DNA of 64,000 bases from Grifola frondosa (lineage: Eukaryota > Basidiomycota > Agaricomycetes > Polyporales > Grifolaceae): NCBI GenBank assembly GCA_001683735.1, contig LUGG01000038.1, forward strand, positions 62,001-126,000, given 5' to 3'. The translations under genes were made by a program, and so were the position numbers. Below are positions 1 through 10,398 of the stretch, one piece after another (the first letter of the stretch is position 1; each line of letters opens with the position of its first letter). The notes below the pieces were generated by a model. The model saw only the letters and a program-made list of their open reading frames with translations. It was not told where the DNA came from and searched no databases.

Positions 1-369
1 GACGATCATTAGCCGCACGGCTGCATCGTAGACATGTTGGACGGTGGCAACTTTGCCGCGAAAACATGTTCGATTAACACGGTTCAAAATCGTATAGTGA
101 GCGCAAAAGCTATGTTTAACACGTTAACAAAGTAATAATGAGTTTGAGTCGCAAAAGATGAGCACGAGTCATGCACGCTGAAATAAAATTTTATGCGCTA
201 TTTACGAATGCTCAACGTTTGCTGGTCCAAAATTAATTTCACGACAACGAAGACGTATAGATTTGCCAGAAATGGTATTTACAAACAAAACGAGATGATA
301 TGCAATGATGATTTCACAAAAGCTAATTCTGCACGGCCATTCTTAATCATAAACGAACAATTCCAAACC
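1..369. other. No gene recognised
   Basis: This AT-leaning stretch lies 3' of the minus-strand Thr-rich secreted protein gene. I see no coding pattern, RNA gene or repeat in it. The plus-strand open frame that begins at 193 runs into the antisense of the Thr-rich gene and has low-complexity Arg/Gly composition, so it is a shadow. Confidence 0.5.
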
Positions 370-844
370 CTAACGACGGCCAGGAAGGCGCGGGTTCACG
401 GTAGTGGTAGGCCCGTCAACGGTGAAAGTAGTAGTCTTCGTCGACGTCGTGGATCTCGTGGAGGTCGTCGACGTGGTCGTCGAGGAGGTGGCAGTCTTCG
501 TCGTCGTCGTCGTGTCGGTGATAGTGAACGAATCCGTCTTGGTGGTCGTGGTAGTAGTGGTGGTTAAGATGTCATTGGCCCGCGCATTAAGGCCGCGCGG
601 GTGAAGCGGGGTCCTTGTGACCATCTCGGTGACGGTGGCAGTGGCCGTCGGCTGACCATCCTCGGTGAAAGTGGTTGTGACACAGGTGTCGCCTGGGTAG
701 CCCGGGTAGCCAGGGTAAGGCGGGTAGTCTGTAATAATGTTAAGTATGCGCGTAGTGACGTCGAGGCAGCGACATACCCTGTGCGCCGACGCAAGCGGCA
801 AGAACGAGTCCGAACAATGCAGCGGTCTGGGTGTTGAAAAGCAT
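370..844 (-). CDS. Small secreted Thr-rich protein (paralog A)
   Basis: Two exons, 844-778 and 728-370, separated by a 49-nt GT...AG intron (777-729) that splits an Asp codon, give about 141 residues. Residues 1-22 are a clear signal peptide ending VGAQ. A short Pro/Tyr segment (DYPPYPGYPGYPGDTC) follows, then a Thr/Ser tail full of TTT and TKT blocks, a typical target for O-mannosylation. There is no hydrophobic C-terminus, so it is probably secreted rather than GPI-anchored. The start was chosen because it gives the signal peptide and a splice site at the same position as in the divergent paralog at 1971. The function is unknown; a cell-wall-associated or effector-like small secreted protein is possible, but this is inference. 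Confidence 0.75.
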
Positions 845-1970
845 AGTGAAAATGATGTACGTGTGCTTAAGCGAAGAGAACCGTAGACGGATGAGTGGGT
901 GGGTGAGTGAGTAGGATGACTTGAGGCTCGATGAGGTCTTGGTAGAGAACACGGCGGCCCTTATATACCTTCCAGGACCGCGGACGATGCCTCGTTAACC
1001 ACACCGCGGTGAGCACCGAAGGGAATGACGAGCCTCAGATGGATATGGTCTGCATCGGAATACGGACTCGGGCGGGTTGAGCGGCAGCGGATACAACACT
1101 CTCTCCGCGCGAGCGCCGTGGACACTTGCTCGTCCATGGATCTTGGCTGAGTACAGAGATCAGTGACGTACATTGCGCGCAGCAGGCCACTAGCTGTGGT
1201 CCTAGGGCGTGCACAAGCTGTAAGTTGCTTCGGTCATAATTGATATACTTCCGCAGCGGAACCAAATAATTATCGGCGATCGGATGGTGAGGATTTTCGT
1301 CGAAAGTCCGCGGTAGGCAATGAAAATCATGGGCACTGGAGGGCCGAGGCATTCAAAGCGAGGCGAGAGTTAGACAGTCTGAACTTGAACGGAGCGTAGT
1401 ACCACAGCGTAGCACCATTACGCTCCGTTCAAGTTCAAACTGCCCATGCATACAGTCAACCGCGGTGGTTATCGGTAAACGACAGTAACTTTCGCCCTCG
1501 GCGGAAATCAAAGCGGCTAACGTCTGAAATCCCGACATCAAGCGAATCACCGTGCATGTATACCAATGGCCTCAACGTCCAACATGCTTCACACCATCTC
1601 TCCTGCCCATGCGCGCCGCGGCACGAACTCGTAGATGTCAACCGCCGCGGAGGCAAATCGCCTCGCACCGAATGACGCCAAGCATCGAGGCGAGGATCAG
1701 CGTCGAGATTCCCGCCATCCGCCGTCCCGCCCGCCTATGTATCCGCGCATTCCGAGATCCACCCAACCGCGCACCACCGCGGAGGCCGAACTGCCCACTG
1801 TCGTCATTGGCGCACCTCATCGCACATACGCTAGAGCCACCGCTCATCGTCAGCGAGCGTCCAGAATCGTATATATAGCCACGCGCACCTTCAAGCTTTC
1901 TCCACCAGGCCTTCGCTCCTCCCATCACACGCCCTCTCGCCGCATTTAATTCATTCGCAACCTCTCCACC
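845..1970. promoter_or_regulatory. Divergent promoter region of the two Thr-rich secreted genes
   Basis: This 1.1-kb region lies between head-to-head paralogs. A TATA-like TATATAA (complement of 961-967) lies about 120 bp upstream of the minus-strand start codon, and TATATATA (1870-1877) lies about 95 bp upstream of the plus-strand start. The spacer also holds a perfect 19-bp inverted repeat (1380-1398 with 1419-1437). The open frames here on both strands show no coding features. Confidence 0.5.
1380..1437. repeat. 19-bp perfect inverted repeat (hairpin)
   Basis: The arm at 1380-1398 (TGAACTTGAACGGAGCGTA) is the exact reverse complement of 1419-1437, with a 20-nt spacer. It sits in the shared upstream region of the divergent secreted-protein pair. 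It could be a palindromic regulatory site, a footprint of a mobile element or a hairpin; the sequence alone does not decide. Confidence 0.85.
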
Positions 1971-2479
1971 ATGTTCGTCAACGCAAAGATCATCTCTCTC
2001 GCCAGCCTCCTGCTCGTCGCATGCGTCGGCGCACAAGCTGGTATGTCCTTCATCTCTTCCTCCGTGTCATCCTTCCTGACCATGCCGGAATAGATTGCAC
2101 CGTCACCTCTACCGTCACCGGCGACAGCCCATACACTACCACCGTGACCAAGACGATGACGGTATACCCGACGGCCGACATGCAGAAGCGCGTCGTGACT
2201 GAGACCGTGACGGTGGCACCAACGCACGGGGAACTTCAGAAGCGTGCCGTCATCACCATCACGATCACCTCGACGTCTACCACGACCACCTCCAGCACGG
2301 AAACCGATTCTGCGACATCTACCTCCAGTGTCACCACCACCACCACATCGACAAGGCCGACGACAACCTCGACCACGACCACGACCACGACGTCTACCAC
2401 CACCACAAAGCCGGTTGCGACCACTTACGTGGACCCGCGCACGACTGTGACTCGTGCCTCTCGTCCTACGCCTCGCTAG
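1971..2479 (+). CDS. Small secreted Thr-rich protein (paralog B)
   Basis: Exons 1971-2040 and 2094-2479 flank a 53-nt intron (2041-2093) and encode about 151 residues. The signal peptide occupies residues 1-23 and ends VGAQA. The mature part starts DCTVTSTVTGD, has two short Lys-Arg motifs (MQKR and LQKR) resembling Kex2-type processing sites, and then a long Thr/Ser tail. Gene structure, intron phase, signal peptide ending and Thr-rich tail match the divergent neighbour at 370-844, so the pair arose by inverted duplication. A TATA box lies about 95 bp upstream. No enzymatic domain is visible. It is likely exported and heavily O-glycosylated (inference). Confidence 0.78.
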
Positions 2480-3303
2480 ACGTCTCGCTAGCAGACAGCG
2501 TGGTTTACACTGTTTTGTGACTGCTTTAGTATAGTGCATATTTACCGGCAATGCATCGAACACTGTTATGTCTTGATCTCTCATTCAATTTAGTTGTGTC
2601 GCACTTCTCTCGATCCGATGAGTTACCTTGTCATTACTGCTGAGGACCATATCAACATCCTTGTAAAATCAATTAATAACAACTCTCACTATTTTACGCT
2701 TTAAAAACTTGTATATATCCGCCTGTTGGTAAATGATTGTCATGGCATAATATAAATGTTAACCATTGGCACGATGCGAAAACTGGAATCTGCGTCAAAC
2801 ATCTAGATAGCGTTATGCCGTGAAATATTAACTTTCGATGTAGACGCGAAAACAGGGAATAATTCACACACTTCTTTGTTCTGGCCAATTCATTCCACAT
2901 TAGAGACGTTTGGTTCAGCGCATACATCCACATACACCGTATATTTCGCGCAACCTGGGGCTGTTGATCAAGGAAACGGACCATCTAACCAACCGCGAAT
3001 GGTTGAGTATTCGCCAAAAGATTCCATTCCACGTAGGCTCACTTACCATCCTCGATATGCGAAAGACAGTAATTCCCCAGTATACATTCCACGCGCATAT
3101 AGTCTATTGTACGCACATGCATTCAGGTGAGGGTCAATATTGAAATTTGAGGGCTGGTTCGATGAGGAAGGCAAGCTTCACGTATACAGTGATTTCGGAT
3201 AAAATATAACCGAGGTTTTCATGTTGCGCTACCGCGAGCGGAACAAAAGCAGTGTCCATGAATCGAAGTTAACGCGCATCATCAAAGTAGCCAAGCATTG
3301 TCA
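2480..3303. other. Intergenic, no gene recognised
   Basis: This is AT-rich 3' flanking DNA after the Thr-rich gene. The short open frames on both strands have no recognisable motif, splice structure or compositional coding signal. Confidence 0.45.
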
Positions 3304-4191
3304 GCCACATGAGGACCCCTGATAATGGTAGGAAAGGGCTGATTTTTTGGAAAGAAATTTTGGCAAAATTGTCCGGATAAAAATGGCCAATTTTGGTCTG
3401 AATCGTCCGGATTAAATCAGGGCTCGCCGCGAAGCGGCGAACATGTCCGGATTTTCCATCAGGCCCTACGGAGCTGATATTTTCCGGATTGTCCCATCAG
3501 GCGTCTCCGAGCGTGATTTCTGGCTGGACACGGCCAACAGACACTCAAAAGTTCTAATTTACATCGAATGTGCTCTGAAAATACACCTCCTGCCTCTCTG
3601 TCCTCAAGGCTCCTCGCTGAGCTCGTGACGCCGGCACCTAGCGCCCACCCAGCTAAGCGGGATTTCGCTTCGACTTGGTGCACGCAACTAGCACGCACAC
3701 GACTGACGAGGCTGGACATCCCTTGATGAGAGCCGTAACACCGTTCGTACGGCGAGATATACATGCATCTTGAGATAGATATCGAGCGGCCGAAAGAATG
3801 TTATTCCACTGATTAGATACAAATTGAATAGATCTAACAATAATCATAAATTATAAATAAAACTGAGAACTATATGACGTTCAGGTATTGCTTAATTACT
3901 TATCACTTCGTGACGATAGACTGATGTTAATATAAGCCCATTTCTTTTCGTAATGTATAGTTAATTGGTGCAAAATTTAAACTTATCGGAGTAAATTATG
4001 CAACCGACAATCGGTGTCCGGACATCAGGCCTGCTCGGTCAAGGGATGGGTTGTCCGGATAAAAAATCTGGCCTTCCGCGCGCCGAAGGCTGTATTGTCC
4101 GGATTAAATCAGGCATGGGGGGTCTAAAATCCCAAAATTTGTCCGAATTTCCATCACCCTTCCCTCCGATTATCAGGGGTCCTGCCACATG
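3304..4191. mobile_element. Non-autonomous hAT-like element, copy 1, with 8-bp target duplication
   Basis: The element body is 3312-4183 (872 bp). Both ends carry the terminal inverted repeat AGGACCCCTGATAAT followed by a G/A-rich extension. Each end is flanked by the same 8 bp, GCCACATG (3304-3311 and 4184-4191); 8-bp target duplications are typical of the hAT superfamily. Many copies of the heptamer GTCCGGA lie near both ends, resembling the subterminal motif arrays bound by hAT transposases. The internal open frames are short and show no transposase domain, so the element must be mobilised in trans. A nearly identical copy in reverse orientation is at 9520-10390. Confidence 0.88.
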
Positions 4192-4900
4192 AAGGCGTCG
4201 TGTACGTGATTCCGCAGTTTAGATTATGTAATGATCGCGTCTTGTATTATGTGTCCACCGCGCGATGCGTTTTGAATAGCTCGGGTCGATTCCCGTGCAT
4301 ATATATCACTAGATCAGCAAGTAGAGGCACTGCGGTTGGCTATGGAAAGAATGAACACACCGCACTCCAGGATAAAGACGGCAAACAAATCCCAAACCAG
4401 AAGAGCCTTCTCCGCTAATGAATGACTGTTGGACGTCCAGTGTCCAGCCTCGCCCATGCATCACGAGCTCAACGTCTGCACTGAAATAGAAAACGTACGA
4501 TTTCATTTGACCATGCACATGGAGCATCTGAACAAACCATCTACGCAGCTCCGAAGGCGTACTGTGTCTCGCCATTCTTGAACGCTTCTTCATCGCAAAC
4601 GCATGTGAATGCATGGTTGATAAATGGTACTGGCGCCACCAAGGACACGGTCAATCACGATGCGGGTGCACTAGCTCGAGCTGTTCGATGTCTGGATTGA
4701 AGGGAATCGACGGAATCGCAAGGCCAGCGGGGTTATGGTGCCCCATGATCGCTTCTCGATCCCCTATTTCCCACGTGTCCATATATTGCAGCTGCTATAA
4801 AACCCAACCCTCTCCCGCCATCACTCTTCTCCTGTCTCCCCCGTCCTCGTCCTCGCGGTCCCTTTCATTCAGGCCTACTACCCGAAACAGCAGAGAAAAT
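4192..4900. other. Intergenic; promoter of the CFEM gene at its right end
   Basis: No gene is recognised in most of this stretch. TATAAAA at 4796-4802 lies about 100 bp upstream of the CFEM start codon at 4901 and follows a pyrimidine-rich segment. The long plus frame that starts at 4613 merely runs through this leader into the signal peptide of the CFEM gene. Confidence 0.5.
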
Positions 4901-5767
4901 ATGTATTCCAACTTGCGCCTTGTGATCCTCTCTGCCCTTGCGGCCGCTCTCTTCTCTGGAGCGAATGCACAGTCACGACAACGAGCAGTGCAGTACCCAC
5001 CAGTACCGCGGCATCACGCCGTGCATCCTGGATTGTGTCACTCAAGCTGCAGCGGCCAACGGTTGTTCTGGCCCGTACGTCCCATTCACGTTTCCCCTGT
5101 CTCGCTCATCACACTGAGCCCATGCGCTATAGTACGGACCTGCCATGCATCTGCACGTCGCAGCCGTTCCAGGCCGCCGCGCTCGCCTGCCTGCAGGCCA
5201 ACTGCACGGCGGCGGATATCTCCACGGCTCAGGCCCTCCAGACGGCGGAATGTTGCCGCCAGTAAGTCCTTCACATAATGATGGTCTGCTTCTTTGCTGT
5301 CACTTCCAGCGCTCCCTCTCGCTTCTTATGTCAATGACGTGGATCATGATTCGCCGAACTTCGCGCCCCAAATGCTACATTCTGGTGCTCACATGATCTT
5401 CTCTTGCAGTCACCGGTAGCGCCACTAGCTCGTCTACGACGACGACTGGCACCACGTCCTCCGGAACCACCGAGACCACGACCGGCACTGAGACACGACC
5501 GGTACTACGACCGGTACCACGATGGCACCACCACAGGCACCACGACGCACACGGGATCAACCACCACCTCCCCCACTTCCGGCACCACCACGCACACCAC
5601 TTCTGGCACCACCTCGACGAGTGGAACGAGCCACACTTCGTCTACCGCCGCGGCCTCGACCACCAGCTCTAGCGCAGGTGTGGTCGTCGAGTTGAGCTAC
5701 CGCGGCCTCATGGGCGCAGGCGTGATGCTCCTGTGCGCGGTTGCGGGGCATGGGCCTCGTGCTCTAG
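4901..5767 (+). pseudogene. CFEM-domain, probably GPI-anchored cell-surface protein; reading frame broken several times
   Basis: A signal peptide starts at 4901 (MYSNLRLVILSALAAALF...ANA). The CFEM domain follows, with spacing C-x3-C ... DLPCIC ... AC ... NC ... CC, including the Asp before the CxC motif that binds haem iron in characterised CFEM proteins. The domain is split by a GTACGT...TATAG intron from about 5071 to about 5131. A second intron runs from GTAAGT at 5261 to the AG at 5409, after which come Thr/Ser/Gly repeats and a hydrophobic GPI-type tail near 5690-5767. The signal peptide and CFEM domain are one frame apart, two more shifts occur in the Thr-rich repeats, and another occurs before the stop. 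Several shifts sit in C or G runs, so assembly error is as likely as real decay. CFEM proteins act at the fungal surface in haem/iron capture or adhesion (family knowledge). Confidence 0.65.
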
Positions 5768-7803
5768 GCGTTTTTATCTGGCATATGAGGCGAGTTCTGT
5801 GTGTGAAAAGTACCTGTAGTCGCGAGTTTGTGGGTGTATGCACCTTTTTTTTCTTCTTGTACTGTAGACGCCGCCATTCGGACGTTTTCGAGCGCGTGGA
5901 TGGATGATGATGATACTATTCCCCCAGTCATTCAATACCATTACTGCGTGCCGTTTGTTACCGTCATCGTTCATGTTACATATCCGGACATTAGATACCT
6001 GTCAAGTGACATTTTATTTGCACCACTCAACGACTGCGCACTAGTTGCATGCGTGATCAGGTGCCTGATGGACGACAGTAAGGCGAGGCCGCAGCAGTCC
6101 GAAAGGGATCGCAAAACATGCGCAAAATGGAGGGCTGCGCACGGGAGACAGCTACCAATTGCCAAAGGGACGCGGAGCTCAGGGGGAAGGCAACGAGACG
6201 AACCATAGGGGTGCGAAGCGGAATGGACATATGGAGCTTCGGGGCAGGAAGATGGGCGGACACATAGCTGTCGAGAGAGCACCGAGATCGGGATAGCAAT
6301 AATTCAGGATCCTGCGTAGCGCGGCAGGCCGCAGGGTTATTGCATTGGAGCAGTTGTGGAGACTTCAGATGCAGAGCGGTGTGCGGAAGCAGATGCAAAC
6401 AGATCAGTGTGGAACAGCTCGATTCCACGATGCGAGTATGCTAGAAGGAACGATGTGTCTCCGTGCACGGGGAGCTCTCGCCCGCGGATATGGAGGAGCC
6501 CTCACAGTGTACTGGTGCGTCGCGACGCTCCAGTACCTTGCGAAGGCCCGTTCATGGCGCGATATGGTCTCCCGGCAGGATCGAGGTCTCAGCGGGGATG
6601 AGGGGGGTAAGCGGTGAGGTAAGGAGTCAATGGATCTCTGTGGGCGACGTTTATAACGCGAGAACGAGACAAGTTTAGCACCATGCAGGTAATGTCGAAC
6701 GAGCATTTACTTACTTTGTGCGAGTGTAGTGCTAATGCCGCACTATCTCCACCAGGACAAACCGACCAACATGTCAAGCTGCGATAAGAGTGTGGCATGA
6801 ATTGCCCGTGATTGATGGATAGAACGAGCACAGTCCTCACTGTTGTATTTTCGCGAATTTCCATGCCGACGCTGTCCCGCTACTCACGGCACATGCGCTG
6901 TACTCCTCAATACTCCTGCGGAGCTGGCTGCCGGCTTTGTGGCGGGTGTCGCCAGCAGCGCAGTGTCGACTCCGTCAAGCGTCATCCCCGTGCAGGGGAG
7001 AACGACGAGGAAAACGGAGGCACAGGTCGTCCAGTGGAAAAACGCTTTGGCGGATTTGTGTTTAGTTACGTGGGCGGATTGTCCCGCAGTAGCGCGAGAG
7101 AAGTCAAGCAGTGGCCAGTGTACTGTGCGGGTCACCTTCTTGTGAGAACTTACTTCTGTTGCCAATAAATTACCGTACATCATGTAGCCCCAGCCCCGAA
7201 GGGACGATGACCAGAACGATACTTATTATGCGACGCGCTTCCAAATCTGCATGAGTTGCACATCGACCTGATTCAGTATCAAAATGAGTATGTCGGGCCC
7301 TACATGTATGCACCATGTAAGTAGCCGTGATCAAGAGGGGAAATCGGTAGTCGGACCGGGCTTTCATAGATTCGTCTGCATGTGGTCCACCTTTCGGTGC
7401 TACAACTTCTGGAGGGTAGAGAGTAGGCCGACTCTCAATATACAGTGGCCCTGTAAATGCAGTAAATCCACATATGAGAGAGAGATTGAGCGAAGCGGGA
7501 AACTGGCGGAAAGTATGCACGTCGCAGTATGCACACTCTCTGGCCATGCCACGTACGATAAAGCTGAGCACCATCAATAAATTACCGGATCCTCAGATGC
7601 GAGGCCTGAAGCTTAAAGTGTGAAGCAATCAGTAGTGACTTGCGCCGGCGACAGAGGAGGCAATCTTTGCTTGAAGTGCAAACATCACTGTACAACAATA
7701 AATTCTCGAAAGCAGAAGAGAGCTCTATGTGCCTGGAGCTAACCACGATAGTTCTACCGAGAGACCGAGATAAAATCGATAAGAACCGAGCTACCCGATG
7801 CGC
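5768..7803. other. 2-kb stretch without a recognised gene
   Basis: Numerous short open frames occur on both strands, but none has a recognisable domain, signal peptide, plausible splice chain or repeat structure. The last 200 bp are the 3' flank of the nitroreductase-like gene. I see nothing further in it. Confidence 0.4.
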
Positions 7804-8731
7804 TCAGTTCTTCCCAAAGATCTTGAAGCGATCTTCCACCGGCTTGTAAGTCCTCTCACCAGCCGGCGCTGCAGGCGTGCCGAAGGGAAGCTGCGCAATA
7901 AGCGTCCATGATGCGGGAAGCTTCCACTCCTCCAAAACCTTCGCAGTGATGAGGGGGTTGTAATGCTAAAGGAATGTCACAATGCATTGTAAGCGTATAT
8001 CCTAAACAAGACAAAGGATACTCACCTGAAGCGAGGCGCCGAGACCCTCGGACTCGAGCGCAGTCCAGACGATGAATTGGAGGATCGCCTGGAAAGTACA
8101 TGTGCGATAAGCATATATGCCGTAAATATCAGTCTACTAAGGTACGCACGCTTGCATGCTGCGACCACACGGGGAAACGGTCCTGGTACAGCGCGAAGCG
8201 CGCCTGCAGGTCCTTCACATCGTTCTCGTCCTCGAAAAAGAGTACAGTGCCATGACCGTTACCGAACCCGTCCAACTTCTGCTGGGTGGACGCGAACTGG
8301 TCAGCGGGGACGATCTCCTTCAGGACGTTAGCAGTGATCTGCCAGAGCTTCTTGTGCTCGGCACCGAGCAACAGCACAGCCTGTGGAACGAAATATGATC
8401 AATATCAAAACGCCGTTCTGAATGGAGCGTAACTCACACGGCTGCTTTGGACATTGAAACTAGAAGGTGCGTGCTTAATGGCCTCGGAGATGATTTCCTG
8501 AATCTTCTCATCGGGGATGGTGCTCTCGGGGGTGATGGCGTAAACCGAGCGACGGGTCTTCACGGCGTCAAAGAAGGCGGAACTCATGGTGGAACGACTC
8601 TGGAGTACGGAGGTAGGGTGAGAGAATCTAGCTGTCGACCGAACACCAAGACGAAGGGGGGTGGCAGGTGAGGCTGAGAAGAGAGAACGCGAGACCTTTT
8701 GAGCGAAAGCCATCGATGGGGAACGCATCAT
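7804..8731 (-). CDS. Nitroreductase-family oxidoreductase
   Basis: Four exons (8731-8438, 8380-8150, 8088-8026, 7965-7804) join in frame to 249 residues. The core beginning MSSAFFDAVKTRRSVYAI is the FMN-binding N-terminal signature of the nitroreductase fold. The next segments HAPSSFNVQSSR, AVLLLGAEHKKLWQI and ALESEGLGASLQHYNP match the fungal Frm2/Hbn1-like branch, including the GLGASLQHYNP region near the active site. These enzymes are small NAD(P)H/FMN oxidoreductases linked to oxidative-stress and lipid signalling in yeast (family knowledge). About 48 Arg/Ser-rich residues precede the internal Met; they look like a mitochondrial presequence, so initiation at 8731 suggests organelle targeting, while the internal Met would give a cytosolic form. 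The gene is undamaged. Confidence 0.85.
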
Positions 8732-9511
8732 TGTACAACCGTAAGACGTTATCGCCAGAGAGAGCCAGAGAGAAAAACGACCGATGAGGAGAACCGGAAA
8801 GATTGCCGCGCAGCCTGATATGCAAGTCTGTGCCTATGCTGAATAATCTAAGTGCACGATTGACGCGAGATTGTGGCAGAAAATGTGAATGGAAGTCGTA
8901 GGGAGGGGATATCATGACGATCATTGGCAAGGATGATATGTTATCCGCAAAAAAATTAGGAAGCATCGTTAAGCGCTCACAACTTGACTCAGCGCAATCT
9001 CGTCACCACCTCGAAATGCATTTGGCAGCAAGCTGGGTCGCGTATTCTTCGTAACCAAATTCGATATTCATCACAATAATTCGTGGGTGCACAATTGCCA
9101 GAACCAGCCAAAGAACGTTTCCCGATGTAAAACAAAGTGAGATTCGGAACATGTTCAAACGTAAGATAATCGTCAGATTCCTTGTGGATTTTGGTTGTAA
9201 TATTCGTATTTGGCACTCACTCTGCCACATCGCTACCATTCACCCTGTACGGTGTAGAGGATCGGCCTGGGCCCACGAAAGAATAACGGCCGCCGGGTCT
9301 GCCCTGGGCCAGCCAGTGACGCAGTCAGAACCTGAGAGGTACGTCAAAAGTTATTACGCAAAAGTGAGCCTTGTAATATGAACATTGAAGCTTCCGCTAT
9401 AGGATATTAGCCCCGACTTGCTGTAGGTAGTCCAGCAGAAAGAACGGACGGAACGCGAGCATGATTGCGCGTTTTGTGACAAAGTGACCACGTGCAGCGA
9501 ATGTCACGTCA
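8732..9511. other. Intergenic, no gene recognised
   Basis: This is the upstream flank of the nitroreductase-like gene, ending at the insertion site of the second hAT-like element. The short open frames carry no recognisable features. Confidence 0.4.
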
Positions 9512-10398
9512 GTGCCACTAGGACCCCTGATAATCGGAGGGAAGGGGTGATGGAAATTCGGACAAATTTTGGGATTTTAGACCCCCCATGCCTGATTTAA
9601 TCCGGACAATACAGCCTTCGGCGCGCGGAAGGCCAGATTTTTTATCCGGACAACCCATCCCTTGACCGAGCAGGCCTGATGTCCGGACACCGATTGTCGG
9701 TTGCATAATTTACTCCGATAAGTTTAAATTTTGCACCAATTAACTATACATTACGAAAGAAATGGGCTTATATTAACATCAGTCTATCGTCACGAAGTGA
9801 TAAGTAATTAAGCAATACCTGAACGTCATATAGTTCTCAGTTTTATTTATAATTTATGATTATTGTTAGATCTATTCAATTTGTATCTAATCAGTGGAAT
9901 AACATTCTTTCGGCCGCTCGATATCTATCTCAAGATGCATGTATATCTCGCCGTACGAACGGTGTTACGGCTCTCATCAAGGGATGTCCAGCCTCGTCAG
10001 TCGTGTGCGTGCTAGTTGCGTGCACCAAGTCGAAGCGAAATCCCGCTTAGCTGGGTGGGCGCTAGGTGCCGGCGTCCGAGCTCAGCGAGGAGCCTTGAGG
10101 ACAGAGAGGCAGGAGGTGTATTTTCAGAGCACATTCGATGTAAATTAGAACTTTTGAGTGTCTGTTGGCCGTGTCCAGCCAGAAATCACGCTCGGAGACG
10201 CCTGATGGGACAATCCGGACAAAATATCAGCTCCGTAGGGCCTGATGGAAAATCCGGACATGTTCGCCGCTTCGCGGCGAGCCCTGATTTAATCCGGACG
10301 ATTCAGACCAAAATTGGCCTTTTTATCCGGACAATTTTGCCAAAATTTCTTTCCAAAAAATCAGCCCTTTCCTACATTATCAGGGGTCCTGTGCCACT
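9512..10398. mobile_element. Non-autonomous hAT-like element, copy 2 (inverted), with 8-bp target duplication
   Basis: The body is 9520-10390 (871 bp) and is the reverse complement of the element at 3312-4183 apart from a very few differences, such as one base in the terminal GGTAGG stretch. It is flanked by GTGCCACT on both sides (9512-9519 and 10391-10398), a different 8-bp target from copy 1. That proves two independent insertions rather than a segmental duplication. It carries no transposase. The near identity implies recent movement. Confidence 0.88.

Noticed and set aside
404..604. Plus-strand Val-rich frame, and likewise 2236-2424 on the minus strand
   Set aside because: These are the antisense of the Thr-rich tails of the two secreted proteins (ACN repeats read as GTN on the other strand).
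4278..4298. Second T-arm-like sequence (GGGTCGATTCCCG)
   Set aside because: No D-arm, anticodon arm or acceptor stem can be drawn around it.
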